Origin: CALBZG01 sp964486295
GTDB taxonomy: Bacteria > Bacillota > Clostridia > Peptostreptococcales > Anaerovoracaceae
NCBI GenBank assembly: GCA_964486295.1
Contig: CAZAMF010000011.1
Span: 4,496-68,495 of the forward strand
Direction of reading: 5' to 3'
DNA length: 64,000 bases
Shown piece after piece: positions 1 through 8,510 of this stretch. The stretch's first letter is position 1, and the number at the start of each line of letters is the position of its first letter. The notes beneath the pieces are model-generated. The model saw only the letters and a list, made by a program, of their open reading frames with translations. It was not told where the DNA came from and made no database searches. Made by a program: the position numbers and the translations under genes.

Positions 1-2
1 TA

Positions 3-2357
3 AAGACTCTGCCGATGATCCCGCTGAGAGGACTTGCTATATTTCCGAATATGGTGCTTCATTTCGACATAGGCAGGGAGAAATCCATCAACGCGCTGGA
101 AAAAGCCATGATACTGAACAAGCACATATTCCTTGCTACTCAAAAAGACGAGAATACGGATTTGCCTACATCAGCCGATTTTTATCACATCGGTACAGTG
201 GCAAAAATCAAACAGATGCTGAAACTGCCCGGGGATAACATCAGAGTGCTGGTTGAGGGAATTGCCAGAGCAGAGATTAAGGATATCGTTTTTGAGGTGC
301 CTTATTTCAGATGTGCCGTCAATACGATCCCGGATGTTGAGCCGGATATTGACGATCCAACGATTCAGGCATTGATCCGGCTTGCCATTAATTCTTTCGA
401 TGAGTATATGGAGTTGAAGCCGAACGGGCAGAGAGACCTGCTCCCAACGATTATGAGCATCAAAGAGCCGGGCCGTCTTGCCGACATGATCGCCTCTCAT
501 ATTGAAATCAAGATCGAGGACAAGCAAGCGATCCTCGAGGCATTTGATGTGAAGAAACGTCTGGAACTGATCAATGATATTCTGGCGAGAGAAATAGAAA
601 TCCTGAACATCGAACAGGATATCAACTTCAAAGTCAAATCACAGATCGACAAGAATCAGCGCGAATATTATCTGCGCGAGCAGATGCGTGCGATCCAGGA
701 CGAACTGGGTATGGATGAAGACGTTGAAAGCGAGATGGATGAATGGTTCAAGCAGCTTAAAAAACTGAAGCTTCCTGAAAAAACAAATGACAAAGTTGAA
801 AAAGAGATCAAACGTTTCGGAAAGATGATGCCTTCATCGGCAGAAGCCTCTGTCAGCAGGACCTATATTGAAACCATACTGGCATTGCCTTGGAATAAAA
901 GCTCTAAAGGCAAAATCGATATGAAAAAGGCCGAAGAAATTTTGAACAGCGACCATTACGGCCTGGAAAAAGTCAAAGAGAGAGTACTGGAATATCTTGC
1001 GGTGGTCCAGCTTTCCAAGGGATTGAAAGGACCGATCCTTTGTCTCGTCGGCCCTCCGGGCGTCGGCAAAACATCAGTCGCAAAATCTGTAGCGCGGGCA
1101 ATCGACAGGGAGTTTGTCCGTATGTCCCTGGGAGGCATGAGGGATGAAGCGGAAATAAGAGGACACAGAAGGACATACATCGGAGCCATTCCGGGAAGGG
1201 TCATTTCTTGCATCAAAGATGCTGGAACCAACAACCCGGTATTCCTTTTGGATGAGGTCGATAAGATCGGTGCAGACTTCAAGGGGGACCCTGCATCAGC
1301 ACTGCTGGAAGTTCTCGACCCGGAACAAAACAAAGACTTCACGGATCACTATCTTGAAGTTGCTTTTGACTTGTCCAAAGTCATGTTTATCACTACAGCT
1401 AATACCACAGATACCATCCCGAGGCCTCTTTTGGACAGGATGGAGGTCATTGAGGTTCCCGGCTATACTTCGGAAGAAAAAGTCAGGATCGCTATGAACT
1501 TCCTTTTACCGAAAAAGATTGCTGAGCATGGACTCAAAGATGAAGACATCCAGATCCCGGAAGAGACCGTCCGTGATATTATAAACTATTACACTAGAGA
1601 ATCAGGCGTAAGAAATCTCGAGAGAGAGATCGCAAATTTGTGCCGCAAGGTTGCTCGAAAGATCGTAACGGATGGAAGAGCCCGCTTTGACATCACGCCG
1701 GAAATGCTGGAAAGCTATCTGGGCAAACGCAAATACAGATACGATATTATTGAAGGGGACGAGGAGATCGGCGTTGTGACAGGCTTGGCCTGGACCGTCG
1801 TCGGAGGGGACACTCTCTTTATCGAAACTTCGGCAGTTCCGGGCAGCGGGAAACTGGAGCTCACCGGACAGATGGGAGACGTCATGCAGGAATCTGCCAG
1901 GGCAGGGATCAGCTACATCAGAAACAAGGCAGCTGCATTCGGTATCGATGTGGACTTCTATAAAAAACTGGACCTTCATATTCATATTCCTGAGGGCGCG
2001 GTACCGAAAGACGGACCGAGCGCAGGAGTAACCATGTGCACCGCCATGATTTCAACCCTGACCGGTATAGCTGTCAGGAAGGATGTTGCCATGACAGGCG
2101 AAGTGACCCTTAGGGGGAAAGTACTTCCTGTCGGTGGTATCCGGGAAAAAGTACTGGCCGCTCACAGAGCCGGAATCAAGAAAGTGCTTTTACCTGTGGA
2201 AAATGAAAAAGATCTGGATGACCTCCCTGAAAATATCAGAGCAGCCATGGTCTTTGTGCTGATCAAGACGGTGGATGAAGCTTTGGAAAACGCTCTGGTC
2301 AGAAAGCCAAAGGCAAAAGTGCAGAAAAGCAGCGCTGAAAAGGTCAAAGAACAATGA
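3..2357 (+). CDS. lon: ATP-dependent protease Lon (5' end cut by the window)
   Basis: Lon is a cytosolic hexameric AAA+ protease that unfolds and degrades damaged and regulatory proteins. The N-terminal LAN substrate domain, a coiled-coil region (about residues 180-260 counted from the ATG at 15), the AAA+ domain with Walker A GPPGVGKT near residue 346, and the C-terminal serine-lysine protease domain are all visible. The catalytic serine lies in KDGPSAGV (about residue 669) and the lysine in GGIREK (about residue 712). The frame stays open upstream of the ATG at 15 and encodes KTLP, which fits the usual Lon N terminus, so the true start probably lies a few codons outside the window. The stop overlaps the engB start (ATGA), which implies translational coupling. 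Identification is certain; only the start is not. Confidence 0.97.
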   Translation, partial: KTLPMIPLRGLAIFPNMVLHFDIGREKSINALEKAMILNKHIFLATQKDENTDLPTSADFYHIGTVAKIKQMLKLPGDNIRVLVEGIARAEIKDIVFEVPYFRCAVNTIPDVEPDIDDPTIQALIRLAINSFDEYMELKPNGQRDLLPTIMSIKEPGRLADMIASHIEIKIEDKQAILEAFDVKKRLELINDILAREIEILNIEQDINFKVKSQIDKNQREYYLREQMRAIQDELGMDEDVESEMDEWFKQLKKLKLPEKTNDKVEKEIKRFGKMMPSSAEASVSRTYIETILALPWNKSSKGKIDMKKAEEILNSDHYGLEKVKERVLEYLAVVQLSKGLKGPILCLVGPPGVGKTSVAKSVARAIDREFVRMSLGGMRDEAEIRGHRRTYIGAIPGRVISCIKDAGTNNPVFLLDEVDKIGADFKGDPASALLEVLDPEQNKDFTDHYLEVAFDLSKVMFITTANTTDTIPRPLLDRMEVIEVPGYTSEEKVRIAMNFLLPKKIAEHGLKDEDIQIPEETVRDIINYYTRESGVRNLEREIANLCRKVARKIVTDGRARFDITPEMLESYLGKRKYRYDIIEGDEEIGVVTGLAWTVVGGDTLFIETSAVPGSGKLELTGQMGDVMQESARAGISYIRNKAAAFGIDVDFYKKLDLHIHIPEGAVPKDGPSAGVTMCTAMISTLTGIAVRKDVAMTGEVTLRGKVLPVGGIREKVLAAHRAGIKKVLLPVENEKDLDDLPENIRAAMVFVLIKTVDEALENALVRKPKAKVQKSSAEKVKEQ

Positions 2358-2953
2358 TTATTAAAAAAGCCGAACTGGTGGCTGTTGCAGTCAAGCCGAC
2401 ACAATATCCCAGTGATGATAAAAAGGAAATAGCTTTTGCCGGCCGATCAAACGTCGGGAAGTCTTCTCTTTTGAATCTGCTGACGAACCGAAAAAACCTG
2501 GCCAGAGTATCCGGGAACCCCGGCAAAACCAGAACGATCAATTTCTATGAGATCAACGAGGGTTTCAGGATCGTGGACCTTCCCGGGTATGGATATGCAA
2601 AGGTATCGAAATCTCTGACAGAATCCTGGGGCGAAATGATCGAAGCTTATCTGAATGGCAGAAAAGGGCTTCTAAAAGTGATCCAGCTTGTTGATATCAG
2701 ACACATACCATCGGCCCAGGACATTCAGATGTATGAATATCTGAGGCATTATGGCCTTGACGGGGTCGTTGTAGCGACCAAGGCCGATAAAGTGTCCAAC
2801 AACGACTTGCTCAAATGCATGAGCGTGATCAGAAAAACTCTGAACCTCTCGAATGAGGATATCGTTATTCCGGTTTCAACGCTCAAGCGCACCGGTATAG
2901 ACAAATTAACGGAGGTTATGGATGCCATATATCAGCTTCCAGGTGATCGTTAA
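2354..2953 (+). CDS. engB: Ribosome biogenesis GTPase EngB/YsxC
   Basis: This 199-residue TRAFAC GTPase of the EngB (YsxC/YihA) family assists late assembly of the 50S ribosomal subunit. Visible motifs are G1 GRSNVGKSS (residues 30-38), G3 DLPGYG (about residue 76) and G4 TKAD (about residue 143). Its length is normal for the family. The start overlaps the lon stop in an ATGA junction. The lon-engB pair is conserved in many Firmicutes, which strengthens the call and suggests one transcript. Confidence 0.96.
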   Translation: MIIKKAELVAVAVKPTQYPSDDKKEIAFAGRSNVGKSSLLNLLTNRKNLARVSGNPGKTRTINFYEINEGFRIVDLPGYGYAKVSKSLTESWGEMIEAYLNGRKGLLKVIQLVDIRHIPSAQDIQMYEYLRHYGLDGVVVATKADKVSNNDLLKCMSVIRKTLNLSNEDIVIPVSTLKRTGIDKLTEVMDAIYQLPGDR

Positions 2954-3278
2954 AAGAATCAAAGCAATCAAATTTATGATGAAGGATCCTAAGGTTAAAA
3001 GAAGAAAAAAGCTTCTCGTAATTGCAGGCTTGTTTTATCTGTTTCTTCCGATCGATCTGATCCCGATAGCAATTTTCCCGCTTGGACTATTGGACGATAC
3101 CCTTTTATGGATCTGGATTTTATGGTACTTGAGAGAGACGCTGGACACTTATTGGCTGGGCGAGAAGACCGTGGATTTATCCAGAACCTATCGAGGCAAG
3201 ACCATTATCGACGATGTCGAATATGAAGTAAAGGAAGAGGGCTCCGTTAAAGCCGATACCGAAAAAAATAAGGGGTAA
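2922..3278 (+). CDS. DUF1232 (YkvA-like) small membrane protein
   Basis: A 118-residue protein with a basic N-terminal segment followed by the hydrophobic DUF1232 signature around residues 32-60 (LFYLFLPIDLIPIAIFPLG, then LLDD). The family has one or two membrane-associated helices and no established function. The start overlaps engB by 32 bases, but a GGAGG at 2911-2915 sits six bases ahead of the ATG at 2922 and supports it. The C-terminal tail is charged (KEEGSVKADTEKNKG). It sits between engB and hpt with no terminator, so it is probably in the same operon. Confidence 0.8.
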   Translation: MPYISFQVIVKRIKAIKFMMKDPKVKRRKKLLVIAGLFYLFLPIDLIPIAIFPLGLLDDTLLWIWILWYLRETLDTYWLGEKTVDLSRTYRGKTIIDDVEYEVKEEGSVKADTEKNKG

Positions 3279-3282
3279 GTGA

Positions 3283-3813
3283 ATGAACAACGATTATCAG
3301 ATCGGAACAACATTGATTACTGAAGAGCAGATCCGCGTGAGAGCTAAGGAGATCGGAGAACAGATTACAGCGGAATTCAGAGGTCAGGAAGTTCTTTTTA
3401 TAGGAATTCTTAAAGGCGCCATATTATGGCTTGCAGATGTTGTCAAGAATGTGTCTTTGGATACAAAACTGGATTTTATGGCTGTGTCAAGCTATGGGGC
3501 GGAGACCAGGACTTCAGGAGTAGTCAGGATTGTAAAGGACCTCGACTCCAGCATTGAAGACAAAAATGTCATCATCGTTGAGGATATTGTCGATTCAGGA
3601 ATCACCTTGAATTATTTAAAGGGATATTTGAACGGCAGAAAACCGAAAAGTCTGAAGATATGCACACTTCTGGATAAGCCGGCTGGCAGAAGAATAGAAA
3701 TTCAGGCTGATTATGTCGGTTTTGAAGTGGAGGATAAATTTATTGTGGGTTATGGTCTTGACTATAACCAGAAATACAGAAATTTGCCATATATCAGCTA
3801 TCTTGAAGAATGA
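3283..3813 (+). CDS. hpt: Hypoxanthine (guanine) phosphoribosyltransferase
   Basis: This enzyme salvages hypoxanthine and guanine with PRPP to give IMP and GMP in the cytosol. The 176-residue length is typical. The PRPP-binding loop is clear as EDIVDSG (residues 100-106), with the family-typical ILKGA (about residues 42-46) near the N terminus and the C-terminal DYNQKYRNLPY segment. It follows the DUF1232 gene by four bases. In other Firmicutes hpt often sits with tilS and ftsH; that context is absent here. Confidence 0.95.
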   Translation: MNNDYQIGTTLITEEQIRVRAKEIGEQITAEFRGQEVLFIGILKGAILWLADVVKNVSLDTKLDFMAVSSYGAETRTSGVVRIVKDLDSSIEDKNVIIVEDIVDSGITLNYLKGYLNGRKPKSLKICTLLDKPAGRRIEIQADYVGFEVEDKFIVGYGLDYNQKYRNLPYISYLEE

Positions 3814-3873
3814 AGGCGGAGCCGGTAAAATTTATCAATCATTAATATTAATTAATACAAAGGAGATATCGAA

Positions 3874-4446
3874 ATGGGTTACAAAGTACAAATAGGTTTA
3901 TCAAACAAACACTTGCATCTTTCTTCAAAAGATGTGGAAACCCTGTTCGGCAAAGGATACAAGCTTACCCCGTCCAAGGATCTTGTTCAGCCGGGTCAGT
4001 TTGCTGCCGAAGAAAAAGTGGACATCGTAGGCCCTAAAGGCACGCTGAAGGGAATCAGAGTCCTGGGTCCTGAAAGACCTGAAACTCAGGTTGAGCTAGC
4101 CATGACTGATGCAAGAGCTATTGGAATCAAAGCTCCTGTCAGAGAATCAGGCAAGCTGGAAGGGACTCCGGGATGCACGATCGTTGGCCCGAACGGCAGT
4201 GTTGATATTGACCATGGCGTTATCGTAGCCATGCGCCATGTCCATCTTTCCCCAAGCGAAGCCATAGAAGCCGGGGTAAAGGACAAGGATTGTGTCAGCA
4301 TCAGAGTTGGCGGTGAAAGGGGCCTGATATTCGAGAATGTATTGATCAGATCAGGAGAAGGCCACAAAAGAGAATGCCATCTGGACACCGATGAGGGGAA
4401 CGCAGCAGGATGCGGCCCGGATGCAGAATGTGAAATATTAGTTTAG
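3874..4446 (+). CDS. pduL: Phosphate propanoyltransferase (PduL-type phosphotransacylase)
   Basis: PduL interconverts acyl-CoA and acyl phosphate and is unrelated in sequence to Pta. The 190-residue protein shows the duplicated PduL layout: an N-terminal HLHLS (His13 and His15) and a second MRHVHLS in the later half, which supply metal-binding histidines. No encapsulation peptide precedes the first repeat and no microcompartment shell gene is nearby, so a housekeeping acetate/propionate role is more likely than a metabolosome role. A strong AAGGAG precedes the ATG. It lies directly before deoC, whose product acetaldehyde could feed acetyl-CoA/acetyl phosphate metabolism; that link is an inference. 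Confidence 0.93.
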   Translation: MGYKVQIGLSNKHLHLSSKDVETLFGKGYKLTPSKDLVQPGQFAAEEKVDIVGPKGTLKGIRVLGPERPETQVELAMTDARAIGIKAPVRESGKLEGTPGCTIVGPNGSVDIDHGVIVAMRHVHLSPSEAIEAGVKDKDCVSIRVGGERGLIFENVLIRSGEGHKRECHLDTDEGNAAGCGPDAECEILV

Positions 4447-4473
4447 TACCCAAAAGAAGCACTTAGCCAGAAC

Positions 4474-4503
4474 AAAGCCCGCTTGTTTTCAGCGGGCTTT
4501 ATG
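4474..4503 (+). terminator. Intrinsic terminator after pduL
   Basis: A perfect 10-bp stem AAAGCCCGCT / AGCGGGCTTT with a 7-base loop lies between pduL and deoC. The T-run is short, so readthrough into deoC is possible. Confidence 0.8.
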
Positions 4504-4542
4504 ATAGATTGAGAAAGTTCTTCCCAAAAGCAGGAGGGAATT

Positions 4543-5214
4543 GTGAAACCGTTAAACAAATATTTTGATCATACTTTACTGAAGGCCGAAGCCACCACTG
4601 AACAGATCAAACTGCTATGTACGGAAGCCAGGGAATACGATTTCTACTCAGTGTGCGTCAATACTTGCTATGTACCCCTGGCGGTTTCAGAACTCAAGGG
4701 AACGGATATCAAAGTGGCTGCAGTGGTAGGATTCCCATTGGGCGCGATGTCCACGGAAGCTAAAGCTTATGAAACGGACTGGGCTTGTGAAAACGGTGCG
4801 GCTGAGATCGACATGGTGATCAATATCGGAGCGCTGAAGGAAGGTCGTCATGAGTATGTAGAAGGCGATATTTCCGCTGTCTGCTCATTCGCTGCGCAAT
4901 ACAAGGCCAAGGTTAAAGTAATACTGGAAACTTGTATGCTGACGGACGAAGAGATCGTAACCGCATGCGCTATCGCTGAGAAAGCGGGAGCTGATTTCGT
5001 TAAAACATCCACCGGATTCTCCACCGGCGGAGCAACAGCCAAACAAGTTGAACTGATGAAAAAAGCAGTCGGAAACAGACTGGAAGTTAAAGCATCCGGT
5101 GGAATTCGCGACTATAAAACAGCGAGAGAAATGATAGAGGCAGGTGCTGACCGACTTGGCGCATCCGCATCGGTGTCGATCATGAAAGAAGCCGGACTAT
5201 ATAACAAGGAGTAA
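4543..5214 (+). CDS. deoC: Deoxyribose-phosphate aldolase
   Basis: DeoC cleaves 2-deoxyribose 5-phosphate to glyceraldehyde 3-phosphate and acetaldehyde in deoxynucleoside catabolism. The 223-residue class I aldolase has the Schiff-base lysine in FVKTSTG (Lys154) and the second active-site lysine in VKASGGIRD (Lys183). The start is a GTG with AGGAGG about six bases upstream. It is followed after three bases by lgt, with an AAGGAG overlapping its own 3' end, so the two are co-transcribed. Confidence 0.96.
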   Translation: MKPLNKYFDHTLLKAEATTEQIKLLCTEAREYDFYSVCVNTCYVPLAVSELKGTDIKVAAVVGFPLGAMSTEAKAYETDWACENGAAEIDMVINIGALKEGRHEYVEGDISAVCSFAAQYKAKVKVILETCMLTDEEIVTACAIAEKAGADFVKTSTGFSTGGATAKQVELMKKAVGNRLEVKASGGIRDYKTAREMIEAGADRLGASASVSIMKEAGLYNKE

Positions 5215-5217
5215 ATT

Positions 5218-6003
5218 ATGTTCATTCCTGATCCGATAGCATTTACAATTCTGGGGTTGGAAGTTCGCTGGTATGGCATTTTAATAGCGGCTGGAATGAC
5301 TCTGGGAACCCTTGTGATGTACCGTCGTGCGGAAAAGCATCAGATCGATCCGGAAAAAATCCTCGATTTCATTATAGCGGGCATTCCGGCAGGGGTAATC
5401 GGCGCCAGAGCTTATTATGTCATATTCAATTGGTCGAATTATCTCAATCCTGACGGAAGCGCTGACTGGGGCAAAATCATAAATATCCGACTTGGAGGCC
5501 TTGCCATTCATGGCGGGCTGATCCTGGGTTTTGCGGCTGTGTACCTGTTGTGCAGATCGAACAAATATAATGCGGTTAACGTGCTGGACCTTGCCGCTCC
5601 CGGTATCGCCCTGGCTCAGGCTATCGGAAGATGGGGCAATTTTTTCAATTCCGAGGCTCATGGCGGGCCTACGGACTTGCCCTGGGGGATATTGGTGGAT
5701 GGACAGATGGTTCACCCAACCTTCCTTTATGAGTCGATCTGGTGTGCCCTGTTATTCATCTTCCTGATATTTATAGATAACAGAAGAAAATTTACAGGAC
5801 AGACAGTGTTGCTCTATGCTTTTCTCTATTCATTGGAAAGATTTTTTGTGGAAGCACTGAGAACAGACAGTCTTATGATCGGTCCATTTAAACAGGCACA
5901 GGTTTTCAGCCTGATTGTAATGATCTTTTCAGCAGCCGTGTATTTCTACCTGAATCGTAAATCAAAAAATCTGAATACGGAGAAAAACCCAACCGTTAAA
6001 TAA
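5218..6003 (+). CDS. lgt: Prolipoprotein diacylglyceryl transferase
   Basis: Lgt is a polytopic membrane enzyme that transfers diacylglycerol from phosphatidylglycerol to the lipobox cysteine of prelipoproteins, the first step of lipoprotein maturation. The 261-residue protein has about seven hydrophobic segments and the family signature AIGRWGNFFNSEAHG (about residues 137-151), with an upstream IHGG region. Lipoproteins that it could process are encoded in the same window (13.7 kb and 54.7 kb). RBS AAGGAG lies 8 bases before the ATG. Confidence 0.96.
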   Translation: MFIPDPIAFTILGLEVRWYGILIAAGMTLGTLVMYRRAEKHQIDPEKILDFIIAGIPAGVIGARAYYVIFNWSNYLNPDGSADWGKIINIRLGGLAIHGGLILGFAAVYLLCRSNKYNAVNVLDLAAPGIALAQAIGRWGNFFNSEAHGGPTDLPWGILVDGQMVHPTFLYESIWCALLFIFLIFIDNRRKFTGQTVLLYAFLYSLERFFVEALRTDSLMIGPFKQAQVFSLIVMIFSAAVYFYLNRKSKNLNTEKNPTVK

Positions 6004-6026
6004 ACAAAATCGAAGGAGAATCTGGA

Positions 6027-7124
6027 ATGAAGCTGGGCATAGTTGGTCTCCCGAATGTAGGGAAAAGTACATTGTTTAATGCAATCACAAAGGCTGGAGC
6101 GGAAGCGGCGAATTATCCGTTCTGTACGATAGAGCCGAATGTCGGTGTTGTAACAGTACCGGATGAGAGAATAGATGTACTTCATAAGATGTATAACTCA
6201 AAAAAAACAGTATATACAACCATTGAATTCTATGATATCGCAGGTCTTGTTAAAGGTGCGTCCAAAGGAGAGGGACTCGGGAACAAGTTTCTGGGACATA
6301 TCAGAGAGGTTGCAGCAATTGTCCATGTTGTCCGCTGTTTCGAGGATGAAAATGTCGTCCATGTTGACGGGAAAATAAATCCTTTGTCTGATATAGATAC
6401 CATCAACACAGAATTGATCTTGTCGGATTTGGAATTGCTGGAAAGACGGATATCAAAAACCGAAAAAAGCCTGAAAGCGGATAAAAATCTCGGAACGGAA
6501 CTGGATATCCTGCGGACGGTATATGATACGATGGCGCAAGGCAAATCTGCAAGAGCGCTAGCTGATTCTTTTTCAAAGGATGAGGATGAATTTGTAAAAT
6601 CTTTGGATCTGCTTTCCTATAAACCGGTGATTTATGCTGCCAACGTTTCAGAAAAAGATGTCGCTTCAGGTGACAATGATTTTGTGAAGGCCGTAAAAGA
6701 GTTTGCTGCAGCAGAAGGATCCCAGGTTGTTGTGATTTGCGCAAAAATAGAGGAAGAATTAGCGGAATTGGAAGAGGATGAAAAAAAGATTTTCCTGGAA
6801 GAACTGGGGATCGCCGAATCCGGGCTTGATCAGTTAGTCAAGGCTTCCTATACTCTGCTGGATCTGATTTCGTTCCTGACGGCCGGAGAACCGGAAGTCC
6901 GTGCATGGACCATAAGAAGAGGGACTAAAGCGCCTCAGGCGGCCGGCAAGATCCATACGGATTTTGAAAAAGGCTTTATCAGAGCCGAAACCATTGCTTA
7001 CGATAAACTGATTGAATGCGGCGGCAACCTGGCGCAGGCCAGGGAAAAAGGTCTGGTCAGATCTGAAGGCAAGGAATATGTCATGAAGGATGGCGATATT
7101 GTGCATTTCCTGTTTAATGTTTAA
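6027..7124 (+). CDS. ychF: Redox-regulated ATPase/GTPase YchF (OLA1 family)
   Basis: YchF is an Obg-related P-loop NTPase that prefers ATP and associates with ribosomes. The 365 residues match the family. G1 is GLPNVGKST (residues 6-14), G3 is DIAGLVKGA, and the G4 position reads NVSE instead of NKxD, the change that underlies ATP preference in this family. The C-terminal TGS domain is present (about residues 280-365). RBS AAGGAG precedes the ATG. Confidence 0.96.
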   Translation: MKLGIVGLPNVGKSTLFNAITKAGAEAANYPFCTIEPNVGVVTVPDERIDVLHKMYNSKKTVYTTIEFYDIAGLVKGASKGEGLGNKFLGHIREVAAIVHVVRCFEDENVVHVDGKINPLSDIDTINTELILSDLELLERRISKTEKSLKADKNLGTELDILRTVYDTMAQGKSARALADSFSKDEDEFVKSLDLLSYKPVIYAANVSEKDVASGDNDFVKAVKEFAAAEGSQVVVICAKIEEELAELEEDEKKIFLEELGIAESGLDQLVKASYTLLDLISFLTAGEPEVRAWTIRRGTKAPQAAGKIHTDFEKGFIRAETIAYDKLIECGGNLAQAREKGLVRSEGKEYVMKDGDIVHFLFNV

Positions 7125-7172
7125 TACAAATATTGTGCATTTATATTTATCAAAAAGGAGGGTCAACAGTCA

Positions 7173-7994
7173 ATGAGCAGAAACATCATCACCTTTTATT
7201 TCAGCGGAACCGGAACGACCAGGAAGGTGGTTCAACAACTGGCGAAAAGCCTTGCCGACAAAATGGGCAAATCTGTGGAAATCAAAAATTTGGATTTTTC
7301 TCTGCCTGAAGTAAGAGAGAATACCCCGATCTTCAGTAAAGAAGATATCGTAATTGCAGGCGTGCCGGTTTATGCCGGAAGAGTCCCGAATGTTCTTTTG
7401 AAATATTTGAATACGATCCAAGGAAACGGGGCGCTTGCTGTTGCTGTCGTTCTATACGGCAACCGCAATTATGACGATGGGCTGATTGAATTGACTGATA
7501 TCCTTACTGAAAAAGGCCTCACAGTCATCGCGGCGGGCGCATTTATCGGTGAACATTCCTTTTCGAATATTCTTGCACAAGACCGCCCGGATGCAAGCGA
7601 CATGGAAAAAGTTGAAGCGTTTGCAGGGGATATCTCTGCAAAAATGCTAAAAAATGAAGATTTTACAGCAATATCTGTGAAAGGTGAAAGGCCGTACAGA
7701 AAATATTACCAGCCTAGAGACCGATATGAAAATCCTTTTGACTTCAGATTGATCACCCCGAAGACAGATAAAGAACTTTGCACAGACTGCAAACATTGTG
7801 CGGAAATCTGCCCAATGGGTTCGATATCCTATGATGAACCATCTGTTTTGCAGGGAATATGCATTAAATGTTGTGCCTGTGTTAAAGATTGTCCGGCAGG
7901 AGCGAAATATTTTGATGACGAGAATTATAATAAACATAGACGGGAGCTGGAAGAAATTTATTTTGAACGCCGGGAACCGGAAATATTTGTTTGA
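7173..7994 (+). CDS. EFR1-type flavodoxin-ferredoxin fusion protein
   Basis: A 273-residue cytosolic electron carrier. An N-terminal flavodoxin-like domain (about residues 1-165) opens with the FMN phosphate loop YFSGTGTTRK, and a C-terminal domain (about 195-260) holds two [4Fe-4S] cysteine sets, CTDCKHCAEICP and CIKCCACVKDCP. This arrangement is the EFR1 family common in anaerobic Clostridia; its partner enzyme is unknown. A strong AAGGAGG lies ahead of the ATG at 7173. It stands alone, with a terminator about 75 bases downstream. Confidence 0.88.
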   Translation: MSRNIITFYFSGTGTTRKVVQQLAKSLADKMGKSVEIKNLDFSLPEVRENTPIFSKEDIVIAGVPVYAGRVPNVLLKYLNTIQGNGALAVAVVLYGNRNYDDGLIELTDILTEKGLTVIAAGAFIGEHSFSNILAQDRPDASDMEKVEAFAGDISAKMLKNEDFTAISVKGERPYRKYYQPRDRYENPFDFRLITPKTDKELCTDCKHCAEICPMGSISYDEPSVLQGICIKCCACVKDCPAGAKYFDDENYNKHRRELEEIYFERREPEIFV

Positions 7995-8067
7995 CCGTAC
8001 TTCTGATCCGGGATCCGGATAATATACATTAGTGATTAAAAATAAAAAGACTCACATGAGCGAATTA

Positions 8068-8107
8068 AAAACCCCGAATGCTTCGAAAGATTTGGGGTTT
8101 TGCTTTA
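8068..8107 (+). terminator. Intrinsic terminator after the EFR1 gene
   Basis: The arms AAAACCCC and GGGGTTTT (8068-8075 and 8094-8101) extend inwards through a few more pairs and are followed by TGCTTTAT. It fits termination of the EFR1 transcript. Confidence 0.75.
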
Positions 8108-8151
8108 TAATTTTCAAATGTAACTATGTTACAGAGAATTGTTCAGATTAA

Positions 8152-8268
8152 GGGTATATTATCGCATCGGAAGACACAATCACAAGCCAGGCCGGTGTTT
8201 TTGCCCCCGGAGATGTCGCAGTCGCTGCGATCACTGCAGAAAAGTATATAAGTTCAACCAAAAAATAG
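8152..8268 (+). pseudogene. Decayed C-terminal fragment of thioredoxin reductase
   Basis: Read in the frame starting GGG at 8152, this stretch encodes GYIIASEDTITSQAGVFAPG, then DV, AVAAITAEKYISSTKK and a TAG stop at 8266. The first part is the FAD-binding GxFAxGDV motif of TrxB, and AAITAEKYI is the TrxB C terminus. About 15-18 residues that normally lie between them (the R.K.LRQ...A..DG segment) are missing, and an in-frame TAA directly precedes the fragment. No start codon, N-terminal FAD domain or CxxC is present. I read it as a relic of a lost trxB gene; the terminator behind it appears intact. Confidence 0.75.
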
Positions 8269-8291
8269 GCGGATACTATGGCGGATCCACT

Positions 8292-8334
8292 AAGCCTGAA
8301 ATTTTGACAAACGTTAAAATTTCAGGCTTTTCTG
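8292..8334 (+). terminator. Intrinsic terminator behind the trxB relic
   Basis: A perfect 14-bp stem (8292-8305 with 8316-8329, AAGCCTGAAATTTT and its complement) has a 10-base loop and is followed by TTCTGT. It is probably the former trxB terminator and now insulates the hppA promoter. Confidence 0.85.
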
Positions 8335-8390
8335 TATATTCAGCAAAGTATTTTTTCGGCGAGAAATCCACTAAAAGGTTTCAAACTATG

Positions 8391-8419
8391 TTGACTTTCG
8401 AGAATGCTTCTAGTAAACT
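8391..8419 (+). promoter_or_regulatory. Sigma-A type promoter of hppA
   Basis: TTGACT (8391-8396) and TAAACT (8414-8419) are separated by 17 bases and lie about 90 bases before the hppA start, the best promoter-like pair in this gap. Confidence 0.7.
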
Positions 8420-8442
8420 TATTGAATGACAAAATTAGTGGT

Positions 8443-8489
8443 GTTGTTTCAATAGAAGCAACTTTTACTATAAACAAGCAATTATAGTA
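8443..8489 (+). promoter_or_regulatory. Two consecutive hairpins in the hppA leader
   Basis: The predicted 5' leader holds GTTGTTTC/GAAGCAAC (8443-8450 with 8455-8462, one mismatch) and the perfect 8-bp TACTATAA/TTATAGTA (8466-8473 with 8482-8489). The second ends just before the RBS AAAGAGGTG. Neither has a T-run, so an effect on mRNA stability or translation is more likely than termination. Confidence 0.4.
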
Positions 8490-8510
8490 TTAATGAAAGA
8501 GGTGTATTAA

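Noticed and set aside
8139..8429. A 96-codon frame across the gap before hppA.
   Set aside because: It lies in a different frame from the thioredoxin reductase remnant, has a basic low-quality composition and crosses a strong terminator and the hppA promoter.
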